The notes under the pieces are model-generated. The model was not told the DNA's origin. It worked only from the letters and a program-made list of their open reading frames with translations, and made no database searches. From the NCBI GenBank assembly GCA_036560445.1, contig DATBRG010000033.1:61341-125340 (forward strand): DNA of 64,000 nt, read 5' to 3'. Below, piece after piece: positions 22,801-31,117 of this stretch. Every line of letters starts with the position of its first letter. Positions within the stretch are counted from its first letter, which is position 1. The stretch is from DATBRG01 sp036560445. Its GTDB lineage: Bacteria; Pseudomonadota; Gammaproteobacteria; Burkholderiales; Methylophilaceae. The position numbers were made by a program, and so were the translations under genes.

Positions 22801-24501
22801 CTATTTTTCTAGTTTGGATTCGCTGTTTTTAATCTCTTGTTCCAGCATTACCTTCTCTGCCAATTCAGCAGCTTCACTACGTCTGGCGTCTACTTCAGCT
22901 ATTTCACTCTGGACGGCAAGCGGCAAGTTATCCGTATTCAACTGCTGCGTGACAGCTCTCTGCGCCTGAGCACGTTCTACCGCAGCTGCAATCGCAGCCT
23001 TTTTGGCCTCTTCTGCAGCATTGCCTTCTGGACTAGGTGCAGCATCTGTTTTGGCACCAGCAGTTTTCAGTGCATGCTTCTGCGCCCGCTCCTGTTTCTC
23101 ACGCTCGATGCGCAGCAGGCGGAACTCATTACGCTCACGTGCAATATCTGCAGCCTCCTTGGCTCTGTCCTGCGCAATAATCTCGCTCTTGGCATAACGA
23201 TAATATTGCACCAGCGGAATATGGCTGGGACACACATAAGTGCAGCAACCACATTCAATACAATCAAACAGATTGTAATCCCGAGCCTTCTCCAGGTTAC
23301 TGGACTTGGAAAACCAGTAAAGCTCCTGCGGCTGCAAATTCACCGGGCATGCATCTGCACAACGCGCACAACGGATGCATGGCATCGCCGGCGGCGGCTC
23401 AGGAAACAGTTTGGGCGCACCTGCAATAATACAATTAGTGGCCTTGGTCACCGGCACCTGTTCTGAAGGCAGGGTAAAACCCATCATCGGGCCGCCCATA
23501 ATGTAGCTATCTGTTCCAGCCAGTGCACCACCTGACGCACTAAGCAAGTCTGTGACTGGCGTGCCAAGTGGCACTTCAAAATTACTCGGCCGAGCCACGT
23601 TGCCTGTAACAGTGACGACACGCGACACAATAGGCTCACCAAATTCAAAATAGCGGTATATGGCTAATACCGTGGCTACGTTAAAGCACTGTATACCAAC
23701 CTCAGTAGAGCGCTTGTGGCTGGGGATTTCTACCCCGGTCAGCACATTGATAAGCCGCCGCGCATCACCACTTGGATATATCGTCGGCACTACCACCACT
23801 TGCATAGCTACAGTGCTGCTGACACAAGCGGCCTGCATCGCGGCAATCGCCTCGGGCTTGTTATCCTCAATACCAATCAGGCATTGCTCTGCATTCAACA
23901 GGTACTGGGCAATCTCAATGCCCTTCACCACTTCGTCGGCACGCTCACGCATGAGCATGTCATCACAAGTAATGTAGGGCTCACACTCGGCCCCGTTAAT
24001 CACCAGTGTACGAATACCGGATTTGCCATCCGGCCTTAGCTTGATGTGACTAGGGAATGTCGCCCCACCCAAACCCACAATTCCAGATTGACGCAGACTT
24101 GCAACCAGTTGGTATTTATCCGTATTACGCCAATCAATTGTAGTACGTTCTACCCATTGATCCTTACCATCAGGCCACAGCGTGATGCTCATATCAGGTA
24201 AGCCGGATGGATGCGGGATGAGCTCCTCCTTAATGCTGACAACTACTCCAGAAGTCGGTGCATGCACAGCAGCGGAAATACTGCCTTCTGCTTCTGCCAG
24301 CAACTGGCCTTTGAGTACATGTTGGCCAACTTCGACGCGCACCTTGGGGATATTCCCCACGTGCTGACGCAATGGCAGAACTAACTGCTTGGGCATGGGC
24401 AGCACTGATATAGGCTGGGCAGTCGACTCCAGTTTGTGTTCAGGGGGATGCACACCACCACTGAACTTGAACAGTTTAGGTAAATTTAATATGGCATTCA
24501 T
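22801..24501 (-). CDS. rsxC: Electron transport complex subunit RsxC/RnfC
   Basis: 566-aa peripheral subunit that holds the NADH/FMN site and two [4Fe-4S] clusters. The N-terminal domain has FSGGVHPPEHK. The Rossmann-like FMN/NADH region is SGIVGLGGATFPSHIKL and LVINGAECEPYITCDD. The ferredoxin-like clusters are CIRCARCADACPVNLQP and CIECGCCTYVCPSHIPLVQYYRYAK. The C-terminal tail of about 100 residues is Ala/Glu/Lys-rich and probably coiled (REKQERAQKHALKTAGAK...), shorter than the long repeats of E. coli RsxC. It overlaps rsxB by 4 bases. Confidence 0.95.
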   Translation of the reverse strand: MNAILNLPKLFKFSGGVHPPEHKLESTAQPISVLPMPKQLVLPLRQHVGNIPKVRVEVGQHVLKGQLLAEAEGSISAAVHAPTSGVVVSIKEELIPHPSGLPDMSITLWPDGKDQWVERTTIDWRNTDKYQLVASLRQSGIVGLGGATFPSHIKLRPDGKSGIRTLVINGAECEPYITCDDMLMRERADEVVKGIEIAQYLLNAEQCLIGIEDNKPEAIAAMQAACVSSTVAMQVVVVPTIYPSGDARRLINVLTGVEIPSHKRSTEVGIQCFNVATVLAIYRYFEFGEPIVSRVVTVTGNVARPSNFEVPLGTPVTDLLSASGGALAGTDSYIMGGPMMGFTLPSEQVPVTKATNCIIAGAPKLFPEPPPAMPCIRCARCADACPVNLQPQELYWFSKSSNLEKARDYNLFDCIECGCCTYVCPSHIPLVQYYRYAKSEIIAQDRAKEAADIARERNEFRLLRIEREKQERAQKHALKTAGAKTDAAPSPEGNAAEEAKKAAIAAAVERAQAQRAVTQQLNTDNLPLAVQSEIAEVDARRSEAAELAEKVMLEQEIKNSESKLEK

Positions 24502-25070
24502 GCTGCTTGTTGTGTATTCGAGCTCTCAGGTTTGATGGGGAACACCGGATAGCGCCATTTCCAGTTATCTGGCGATTCCGCAATCGGTTCCATAGTGATG
24601 CAATCTACCGGGCACGGGGCAAGGCAAAGCTCACAGCCAGTGCACTCAGAAGCAATCACTGTGTGCATATGCTTAGCCGCGCCAAGGATAGCATCCACCG
24701 GGCAAGCTTGAATACACAAGGTGCAACCGATACAGGTATTCTCATCGATCACCGCAACTGACTTGGGCTTGGGCGCGCCATGTTCAGCATTCAATGGTTT
24801 GTACTCAACGCCAAGCAGGTCGGCCAGCGCATGCACACCAGCATCCCCTCCCGGTGGGCACTGGTTGATATCCGCCTCACCTTTGGCAATCGCTGTGGCG
24901 TAAGGCTTGCAGCCAGGGAAGCCACACTGGCCACATTGCGTTTGCGGCAAGATAGCATCAATACGAGCGACCAGCGGGTCGCCCTCTACTTTGAATTTAA
25001 GTGCAGAGTAACCAAGGACGACGCCCAGCAGCAGCGCCAGGAATATCATCACAAACAAAGCAGTGAGCAT
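24498..25070 (-). CDS. rsxB: Electron transport complex subunit RsxB/RnfB
   Basis: 190-aa iron-sulfur subunit with an N-terminal membrane helix (TALFVMIFLALLLGVVLGYSAL). The [4Fe-4S] Fes motif CGQCGFPGCKPYATAIAKGEADINQC is followed by a bacterial 2[4Fe-4S] ferredoxin domain: CIGCTLCIQACPVDAI and CTGCELCLAPCPVDCI. It passes electrons from RsxC to the membrane subunits. It lies between rsxA (one-base overlap at 25070) and rsxC (4-base overlap). Confidence 0.96.
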   Translation of the reverse strand: MLTALFVMIFLALLLGVVLGYSALKFKVEGDPLVARIDAILPQTQCGQCGFPGCKPYATAIAKGEADINQCPPGGDAGVHALADLLGVEYKPLNAEHGAPKPKSVAVIDENTCIGCTLCIQACPVDAILGAAKHMHTVIASECTGCELCLAPCPVDCITMEPIAESPDNWKWRYPVFPIKPESSNTQQAA

Positions 25071-25648
25071 TAGCGCGTAAGCCCTGCGAAACCCATGAAT
25101 GCCAGACTCATCAGCCCTGCGGTAACAAAAGCAATTGCCGACCCTCGAAACAGTACCGGCACATCTGCTGCTTCCATACGTTCACGCATTGAGGCAAACA
25201 ACACCAGTACCAGAGAAAAGCCAACCGAGCTGCCAAAGCCAAACCACAAAGAATCGAAGAAATTACGATCGGCCTGCACATTCAGCAAGGGCACGCCCAG
25301 CACCGCGCAGTTAGTAGTAATCAGCGGCAAATAAATACCCAGAATCTGGTAAAGGAAGGGATGAAACTTCTCCATCCACATCTCGGTAAACTGCACGACC
25401 CCGGCAATCACCACAATAAAAGAAAGGGTACGTAGGTAGAACAGCTCAGTACCAAGCAGGTAATGGCTGATGAGGTAACTGGTACCGGATCCTACGGTCA
25501 GCACAAAAGCAGTGGCGAGACCCATGGCAATAGAAGCCTCCAGCTTTTTGGAGACCCCCATGAATGGGCATAGGCCGAGTATCTTGATCAATACGATGTT
25601 ATTGACCAAGGCGGCACCAACCAGAATCAGAATATAGCTTTGCAGCAT
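25070..25648 (-). CDS. rsxA: Electron transport complex subunit RsxA/RnfA
   Basis: 192-aa polytopic membrane subunit, first gene of the rsxABCDGE operon. Six hydrophobic segments; NIVLIKILGLCPFMGVSKKLEASIAMGLATAFVLTVGS and LPLITTNCAVLGVPLL carry the paired membrane Cys shared with RsxE. C-terminal helices follow (SVGFSLVLVLFASMRERMEAADVP... GLMSLAFMGFAGL). Length matches E. coli RsxA (193). The gene is divergent from dapA across a 258-base gap that holds the rsx promoter region. Confidence 0.96.
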   Translation of the reverse strand: MLQSYILILVGAALVNNIVLIKILGLCPFMGVSKKLEASIAMGLATAFVLTVGSGTSYLISHYLLGTELFYLRTLSFIVVIAGVVQFTEMWMEKFHPFLYQILGIYLPLITTNCAVLGVPLLNVQADRNFFDSLWFGFGSSVGFSLVLVLFASMRERMEAADVPVLFRGSAIAFVTAGLMSLAFMGFAGLTR

Positions 25649-25673
25649 GCGCTAAATTGCCTTGAAAAGTATA

Positions 25674-25679
25674 ATTATA
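25674..25679 (-). promoter_or_regulatory. Probable -10 box of the rsx operon
   Basis: A perfect TATAAT reads on the minus strand at 25679-25674, 26 bases before the rsxA ATG (25648). The best -35 at 17 bases is poor (TTATTT), so this is only a weak promoter call. The rest of the 258-base rsxA-dapA gap shows no gene or strong hairpin. Confidence 0.4.
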
Positions 25680-25906
25680 CCGCGTTTGGCCCTATGAAAT
25701 AAGGGCGCTGGAACGAACGTCAATACCTAGCCAGAATGAATTAAGACGCACACTATAGTGTCAGGAAGCGCCGCTGACAAAGAACATGTTGTTATACATC
25801 TATAACCAATTGTTCTTAGCTTATGCGTATGTAATATAAAAAGCATATTCTTGCTCGGGCTGTTTCGGTTAAAATGCTTTGATTTAATTCAATCGTCAGG
25901 TTAATC

Positions 25907-26779
25907 ATGCTGCAAGGCAGTCTTGTTGCCATAGCCACTCCCATGCATGAGGATGGCAGCTTGGATCTCAACGCATTACGCAGGCTCATCGATTTTCATA
26001 TCGAGCAGGGTACCGATGGAATCGTCATCGTAGGCACTACTGGCGAATCACCTACTGTTGATTTCGACGAACATTGCCTGTTGATGAGCACCGCGGTCAG
26101 TCACGTTGCCGGTCGTATTCCCGTTATCGCCGGCACAGGCGCCAACTCTACGCGTGAAGCCATCGAGTTGACGCGCCAGGCAAAAAACCTTGGTGCAGAC
26201 GCCTGCCTATTGGTAGCGCCATACTACAACAAGCCTACGCAAGAAGGCCTGTACCAGCACTTCCGCAGTATTGCCGAGGCCGTCGATATCCCGCAGATCC
26301 TCTATAACGTCCCAGGCAGAACCGGCTGTGACATTACTAATGACACGGCACTAAGACTGGCAAATATCCCTATTATCGTCGGCATCAAGGACGCTACGGG
26401 CAATATTGAGCGCGGGACAGACTTACTGCTACGTGCACCCAAGGATTTTGCGGTATATAGCGGTGACGATGCCAGCTGCTTGTCGCTGATGCTCCTTGGT
26501 GGCTCCGGAGTAATATCTGTTACCGCCAACGTTGCCCCTAAGCTCATGCATGAAATGTGCGTGGCGGCTATGGCGGGTGATGCAAAGCAGGCTCGTGCAA
26601 TTAATGCAAAGCTATTCGCACTTCATCAAAAGCTTTTTGTCGAAGCCAATCCTATCCCCGTGAAATGGGTCTTGCAGCAGATGGGGCTGATTGGTTCAGG
26701 CATACGTTTGCCCCTGGTCACACTGTCAGAGCAATACCATGACACATTACGTAGCGCCATGAATGACGCTTCCATTTGA
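25907..26779 (+). CDS. dapA: 4-hydroxy-tetrahydrodipicolinate synthase
   Basis: 290-aa class I aldolase of lysine/diaminopimelate synthesis: condenses pyruvate with aspartate semialdehyde. Signatures: LVAIATPMHEDGSLDLNALRRLIDFHIEQGTDGIVIVGTTGESPT, the catalytic Tyr region VAPYYNKPTQEGLYQHF, Arg in YNVPGRTGCDI, and the Schiff-base Lys in VGIKDATGNIERG. Length equals E. coli DapA (292). It is followed by bamC at 35 bases, the same dapA-bamC (nlpB) order as in E. coli, linking cell-wall precursor supply and outer-membrane assembly in one transcript. Confidence 0.98.
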   Translation: MLQGSLVAIATPMHEDGSLDLNALRRLIDFHIEQGTDGIVIVGTTGESPTVDFDEHCLLMSTAVSHVAGRIPVIAGTGANSTREAIELTRQAKNLGADACLLVAPYYNKPTQEGLYQHFRSIAEAVDIPQILYNVPGRTGCDITNDTALRLANIPIIVGIKDATGNIERGTDLLLRAPKDFAVYSGDDASCLSLMLLGGSGVISVTANVAPKLMHEMCVAAMAGDAKQARAINAKLFALHQKLFVEANPIPVKWVLQQMGLIGSGIRLPLVTLSEQYHDTLRSAMNDASI

Positions 26780-26814
26780 ACCAAAAGCATTAATGCATTA
26801 TTAAGAGAAAATAC

Positions 26815-28077
26815 ATGAATCAATCCAAATTTAAAGCGCTTACATTATTTTGCTTGGTTGCATTAACAATTACCGGCTGCGACTCCATTCCCTTTCTCGA
26901 CACCACACCTGATTACAAAGGCGCAGGTCGAGCACGGCCATTAGAAGTGCCACCGGATCTTACTTCTGTTTCTTCAAGTGACACCTATACAGTACCTGGC
27001 GGCACGACCACCTACTCCGGCTACAGCCAGGAGCAGGAGGGCCAGGAGGCAGGAGTTGAGAAGATTCTACCCTCCCAGGACAGCGTACGATTTGTTCGCG
27101 CCGGCTCCCAACGTTGGCTGGTTGTAGATGCCCCGCCAGAAAAAATCTGGCCTGTTGTGCGGGAGTTCTGGACTGATCTAGGTTTCGCAGTACGCCTCGA
27201 GAACTCTGAAACAGGCGTTATGGAAACCGAATGGGCAGATGCCGAAGGGCTAAAAGGCAACACCAAAGGTACCTACCTGGAGAAGTTTGACTCTTATATA
27301 GACAAGCTTAGCGGCTTAGAAAATCGTCAAAAATTCCGCACACGCCTGGATCGTGGCAATGATCAAAACACTACTGAAATTTACCTGAGTCATCGCTCTT
27401 TAAGTACAGCTCCGGATGATGGCAAGACTCGCATACAAACCCAATACGGTGAGATCGAAACTGGCTATAAATCACAAAAAACCTCTAAGAGTGAGCAAGA
27501 TAAGGCCATAGAGGAAGATATCGACGCGGAGCTCCTACGTCGACTGATGGTTAAGCTGGGAGTAGAGGAAAAACGTTCACAAAGTATCATCGCATCGCCA
27601 GTGCAGGAAACTCGTGCCGTTATTAGCCAGGACAAGGATGGCACTGTCAACCTCGCGGTAAATGACCAGTTCGACCGAGCTTGGCGGCGTGTCGGCCTGG
27701 CGCTGGATCGCATCGGTTTTGTAGTTGAAGACAAGGATCGATCAAAAGGCGTGTTTTATGTGCGTTACTCAGATGTGGACATTGACGACGAGCCTGCCAA
27801 GAAGAAAGGCTTGTTGGATAAGCTCAAATTCTGGGGCGATGATGAGAAGAAAGAGCCGGAACCAGAGCCTAAAAAGGATGACGGAAGCGTCGTAGACAAG
27901 CTTAAGTTCTGGAAGGGTAGTGACAAGGAAAAGGTTGACCCTAGCAAACAATACCAGGTCAAGGTTGAAAGCTCTGGCAGCGGCTCACAGGTTATCGTTG
28001 CAGACCGTGATGGTAAACGCAGCCGTACTAATACTGGCAACCGTATCATCAAGCTGCTTTATGAACAGCTGAAATAG
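26815..28077 (+). CDS. bamC: Outer membrane assembly lipoprotein BamC
   Basis: 420-aa BamC/NlpB lipoprotein of the BAM complex. The lipoprotein signal is MNQSKFKALTLFCLVALTIT followed by GCDSIP, with lipidation at Cys22. The unstructured N-terminal part YKGAGRARPLEVPPDLT binds BamD. Two helix-grip domains follow: VRFVRAGSQRWLVVDAPPEKIWPVVREFWTDLGF (about 90-240) and NDQFDRAWRRVGLALDRIGFVVEDKDRSKGVFYVRY (from about 282). The protein is about 75 residues longer than E. coli BamC because a charged linker with two copies of DKLKFW is inserted in the second domain (about 324-375). It follows dapA. Confidence 0.93.
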   Translation: MNQSKFKALTLFCLVALTITGCDSIPFLDTTPDYKGAGRARPLEVPPDLTSVSSSDTYTVPGGTTTYSGYSQEQEGQEAGVEKILPSQDSVRFVRAGSQRWLVVDAPPEKIWPVVREFWTDLGFAVRLENSETGVMETEWADAEGLKGNTKGTYLEKFDSYIDKLSGLENRQKFRTRLDRGNDQNTTEIYLSHRSLSTAPDDGKTRIQTQYGEIETGYKSQKTSKSEQDKAIEEDIDAELLRRLMVKLGVEEKRSQSIIASPVQETRAVISQDKDGTVNLAVNDQFDRAWRRVGLALDRIGFVVEDKDRSKGVFYVRYSDVDIDDEPAKKKGLLDKLKFWGDDEKKEPEPEPKKDDGSVVDKLKFWKGSDKEKVDPSKQYQVKVESSGSGSQVIVADRDGKRSRTNTGNRIIKLLYEQLK

Positions 28078-28096
28078 CCGTGGATAAACGCCAATA

Positions 28097-28876
28097 ATGC
28101 GTTTTGCTTCACTGGGTAGCGGTAGCGCAGGCAACGCTTTAGTTGTTGAAGCGCAAGCTACCCGGCTGTTGCTGGATTGTGGCTTCGGCATAAAGGACAC
28201 GCTGTTACGGTTGGGCAGATTAGATCTGGCAGCAGAACAGCTTAGCGGCATACTGGTAACTCACGAGCATGACGATCACGCAGGTGGGGTAATGAAGCTG
28301 GCCAGCAAGTATCGTATACCGGTCTGGCTTACCCACGGCACTCTGACCATGATTGAACGATTTCTACCTAAGCAACGTGATTTCGATATTCACATCATCG
28401 ACAGTCATCAGGCTTTCAATATAGGCAACTTACTCGTCCAACCTTTTCCAGTTCCGCACGATGCACGTGAGCCGGTTCAATTTGTGTTTCATGACGGCAT
28501 GCACAAACTCGGCGTGCTTACTGATACCGGCATGTCCACACCGCATATTGAGCTGATGTTAAATGCCTGCGATGCATTGGCGCTGGAATGTAATCACGAC
28601 CTGGATATGCTCATGAATGGGCCTTATGCATGGCCTCTCAAGAAACGCGTGAGCAGCCGCCTTGGTCACCTGGATAACGCAAGCTCGGCGGCAATACTGG
28701 AGAAACTCGACAACAGTAAACTGCAGCACATCATAGCTGCACACCTGAGTGCCAAGAACAACTCGCCAACATTAGCGAAGACTGCACTAAGTGGAGTCCT
28801 AGGCTGCGAAAGCGAATGGATAGGAATTGCAGATCAGCGGCTTGGATTCGACTGGCGAGAAATCAGGCAGAACTGA
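28097..28876 (+). CDS. MBL-fold metallo-hydrolase (YycJ/WalJ-like)
   Basis: 259-aa metallo-beta-lactamase fold enzyme. RFASLGSGSAGNALVVEA is the N-terminal strand motif of the YycJ subgroup. The metal-binding motif THEHDDHAGG is complete, with further ligands at VPHDAREPV, VLTDTGMSTPH (Asp) and IAAHLSAKNNSP (His). ALECNHDLDMLMNGPYAWPLKKRVSSRLGHLDN is the family-specific insertion. YycJ proteins are thought to be 5'-3' DNA exonucleases linked to mismatch repair or DNA metabolism; that role is from homologues only. It lies 19 bases after bamC and ends before a bidirectional terminator. Confidence 0.88.
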   Translation: MRFASLGSGSAGNALVVEAQATRLLLDCGFGIKDTLLRLGRLDLAAEQLSGILVTHEHDDHAGGVMKLASKYRIPVWLTHGTLTMIERFLPKQRDFDIHIIDSHQAFNIGNLLVQPFPVPHDAREPVQFVFHDGMHKLGVLTDTGMSTPHIELMLNACDALALECNHDLDMLMNGPYAWPLKKRVSSRLGHLDNASSAAILEKLDNSKLQHIIAAHLSAKNNSPTLAKTALSGVLGCESEWIGIADQRLGFDWREIRQN

Positions 28877-28922
28877 ATATCATTTTGTGATCACCAGCCC
28901 CCACTAGAAATTCAGGACATAA

Positions 28923-28949
28923 AAAAAGCCGACATTAAGTCGGCTTTTT
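28923..28949. terminator. Bidirectional Rho-independent terminator
   Basis: AAAAAGCCGAC (28923-28933), loop ATTAA, GTCGGCTTTTT (28939-28949). The stem is perfect and runs of A and T on both sides make it work for the plus-strand metallo-hydrolase gene and for the minus-strand small lipoprotein gene. Confidence 0.9.
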
Positions 28950-28963
28950 CTAATTTAGAACTA

Positions 28964-29179
28964 TTACTTCTTTTCTTCAGCAGGAGCAGCTGGAGCAGCA
29001 GCGTCAGCGGCAGGAGCAGCTGGAGCAGCAGCGTCAGCAGCTGGAGCGGCAGGAGCAGCTGGAGCTTCAGCAGCTGGAGCTGGCATTGGAGCAGCTTCAG
29101 GAGCAGCAGCTTCTTCCTTTTTACCACAAGCGGTCAGAGCAAGAGCGAGCAGAGCGGCAAGCAGAATGGAACGAGTCAT
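28964..29179 (-). CDS. Small Ala/Pro-rich lipoprotein
   Basis: 71-aa predicted lipoprotein. The signal is MTRSILLAALLALALTAC, with lipobox LTAC and lipidation at Cys18, followed by GKKEE. The mature 53 residues are almost only Ala, Pro, Asp and Glu and contain the repeat PAAPAADAA twice. Lys-Lys at +3/+4 and no Asp at +2 favour transport to the outer membrane. Such short proteins often act as flexible envelope tethers; no specific function can be given. The same DNA is open in another frame (Leu-rich), but that frame lacks a credible start signal. Own transcription unit with a strong terminator. Confidence 0.75.
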   Translation of the reverse strand: MTRSILLAALLALALTACGKKEEAAAPEAAPMPAPAAEAPAAPAAPAADAAAPAAPAADAAAPAAPAEEKK

Positions 29180-29386
29180 TTTTGTATCCCTTAACGATTG
29201 AACTATAAATAAAACCAGTTGCGGTAGCTTAATAAGCTAACCGAGCGAGAAAAATTCTACCAGCTCCCCGGAAAAAAACCACTATTTTTATTTGGTTGTA
29301 AGTAATTTATCAAAAAAACTGTATGTTTTCGGCAAAATTGCCAGCACTCACCAGAACACACCTCCCCAAATTTAACCTGTGATCCT

Positions 29387-29887
29387 TCACAAACCTGAGG
29401 TAGTTGCGGAAACAGACTCGCTAGAGGATTTCAATAATTCCGCAAATTTCATGTTAAGTGGTTTAACCTGAATCGGGTTATTCAGAGCGTAAATAAATCT
29501 GGCTTCGTCAACATGAAAGCGCTGTACATAATGTGACTGGTCGGCGATTACAAAAACCTCTCTTATCGACTTAAGCTGTTCATCGGTCACATGTACTGAG
29601 ATCGCATGATTGTAGATTTTAAGCAGCCCCATCAATCGAGGGCAGCGGACAAGCAGATATTGAGGGTCATGCAGCACGATCACCAGCCGGTTCAGCCGGT
29701 TTTTCGCAAGGAAGGTCCGTAGCGCTTCATAGCGCTTGGTGGTCGAATAAGCGCCTAAAGATAAATCCTGGTCAAATATCAACAATTCATGCTGGGCGTT
29801 TTCTATAATCAGGTCTATCGCAGCCTCATAGGCTTGCTCCCCCTGCAGACTGACATTAGGAGTAAGCTTATTTGATATTTCAGCCAT
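29387..29887 (-). CDS. Conserved hypothetical protein (phospholipase-D-like fold, DUF7931 type)
   Basis: 166-aa protein without signal peptide. LQGEQAYEAAIDLIIENAQHELLIFDQDLSLGAYSTTKRYEALRTFLAKNRLNRLVIVLHD resembles one half of a phospholipase-D-like domain (a DUF found next to cupin hydroxylase genes). YVQRFHVDEARFIYALNNP takes the place of the second half. The catalytic HxK(x4)D motif is absent, so enzymatic activity is unlikely. It begins 9 bases after the cupin-4 hydroxylase gene on the same strand, and the two probably form an operon. The family assignment is from memory and tentative. Confidence 0.7.
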   Translation of the reverse strand: MAEISNKLTPNVSLQGEQAYEAAIDLIIENAQHELLIFDQDLSLGAYSTTKRYEALRTFLAKNRLNRLVIVLHDPQYLLVRCPRLMGLLKIYNHAISVHVTDEQLKSIREVFVIADQSHYVQRFHVDEARFIYALNNPIQVKPLNMKFAELLKSSSESVSATTSGL

Positions 29888-29896
29888 CGCACCTCC

Positions 29897-31057
29897 TCAT
29901 TTCGGGAATTGCACATAACCTGCTAAATACCACTCGTGTAGCTTTTCAATCAAGAAAATATCCTCAAAACCGCCTGCCGGCAAGCTCCTGTTATCAGCCA
30001 ATTGACGCATTAGGACAGTATTGTCTGGCGACATTTTTACTAACTCGCCATTAATGAAACAATGCTGTTCATCAAACAGCATCTGGCTTTTCAGGCTGAG
30101 CTGTATGCCATCATGGATTAACTGCTGCCGGAATTTTGCAATATTCATGCTGCGAGGCTTATCAAATACCACATGCAGCTTAGGCTCGGTAAGATAGCAT
30201 CCCAGAAACTCCGCAACATCAGCCTCTTCCCACTGAATTCTTTTGATCGCTTTTACCACCTCTTTAAGCATGGCCTTGCTGATTTTTGCGGGATGAGTTT
30301 GCAACTTCAGGTCCGCGTCAGCATACACGCCAGCCAAATCCAATCGGTCTTGCATAAAATTCAGGAACTGGCCTGCCAACTCCTGCACTGAAGGTGCACG
30401 AAAACCTATCGAATACGTCATGCAATCACCGACAGCAACACCCCAATGCGCAACGTGTGGTGGCAGGTATAGCATGTCTCCCGGCTCAAGCAGCCACTCC
30501 TGCTCGGTATGGAAGTTCTTGAGTATTTTAAGCTCTACGCCTTCCACCAATGTTAAGTCCTGCTGCTGGCTGACACGCCAGAGTCGTTTACCCTGACCTT
30601 GCAGCAAAAACACATCATAGGAATCAAAGTGCGGCCCTACCCCGCCACCATCTGGCGCATAACTCACCATGAGGTCATCCAGCCTGGCATAGGGGATAAA
30701 GTCGAAACGTTGTAGCAGTGCCATGGCCTCAGGCAAATGCTGGTTTACACTCTGCACCAGCAGAGTCCAGTTCTTAGCATGGAGTTTGGCAAAACGCTCC
30801 TCCTCAAATGGCCCATGCTCAAGCCGCCAATTTCCTTTAGCCTGAGATACGAGTCGCGACTGCACGTCGTCCTCACAAGCCAAGCCCGCTAATTCCTCCG
30901 CACTCAGGACGCCAGTGAACCCTGGGATAGCTCCACGTATCATTAACGGCTTTTTTTGCCAGTATTCCCGCAAGAATTGTTGTGGCGTAATACCGCCAAG
31001 CAAGGTTTTATCCCCGTTATTTTTTTTCGATTTTTTCATGTTGGCATCATAGCGCAT
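29897..31057 (-). CDS. roxA: Cupin-4 (JmjC) 2-oxoglutarate-dependent ribosomal oxygenase, RoxA/YcfD-like
   Basis: 386-aa JmjC-fold oxygenase. YcfD/RoxA of E. coli hydroxylates Arg81 of ribosomal protein L16. Seen here: LLGGITPQQFLREYWQKKPLMIRGAIPGF (N-terminal cupin-4 motif), PHFDSYDVFLLQGQGKRLWRVS with the Fe(II)-binding His-x-Asp, and LYLPPHVAHWGVAVGDCMTYSIGFRAPS with the second His ligand. A dimerisation helix bundle and a C-terminal winged-helix-like part (INGELVKMSPDNTVLMRQLADNR) follow. The likely start is the ATG at 31039 (MKKSKKNNGDKTLL) or 31057. It is divergent from bcp. Confidence 0.88.
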   Translation of the reverse strand: MRYDANMKKSKKNNGDKTLLGGITPQQFLREYWQKKPLMIRGAIPGFTGVLSAEELAGLACEDDVQSRLVSQAKGNWRLEHGPFEEERFAKLHAKNWTLLVQSVNQHLPEAMALLQRFDFIPYARLDDLMVSYAPDGGGVGPHFDSYDVFLLQGQGKRLWRVSQQQDLTLVEGVELKILKNFHTEQEWLLEPGDMLYLPPHVAHWGVAVGDCMTYSIGFRAPSVQELAGQFLNFMQDRLDLAGVYADADLKLQTHPAKISKAMLKEVVKAIKRIQWEEADVAEFLGCYLTEPKLHVVFDKPRSMNIAKFRQQLIHDGIQLSLKSQMLFDEQHCFINGELVKMSPDNTVLMRQLADNRSLPAGGFEDIFLIEKLHEWYLAGYVQFPK

Positions 31058-31117
31058 TGCTTCACGCTCTAAGAAATAGGTTAGAATTCTCTTATCTTTA
31101 TTATCTGCAAAAACTCT

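Noticed and set aside
25848..25875. Possible dapA promoter with TTGCTC and TAAAAT
   Set aside because: Spacing between TTGCTC and TAAAAT is only 13 bases; the alternatives at 16-17 bases are poor.
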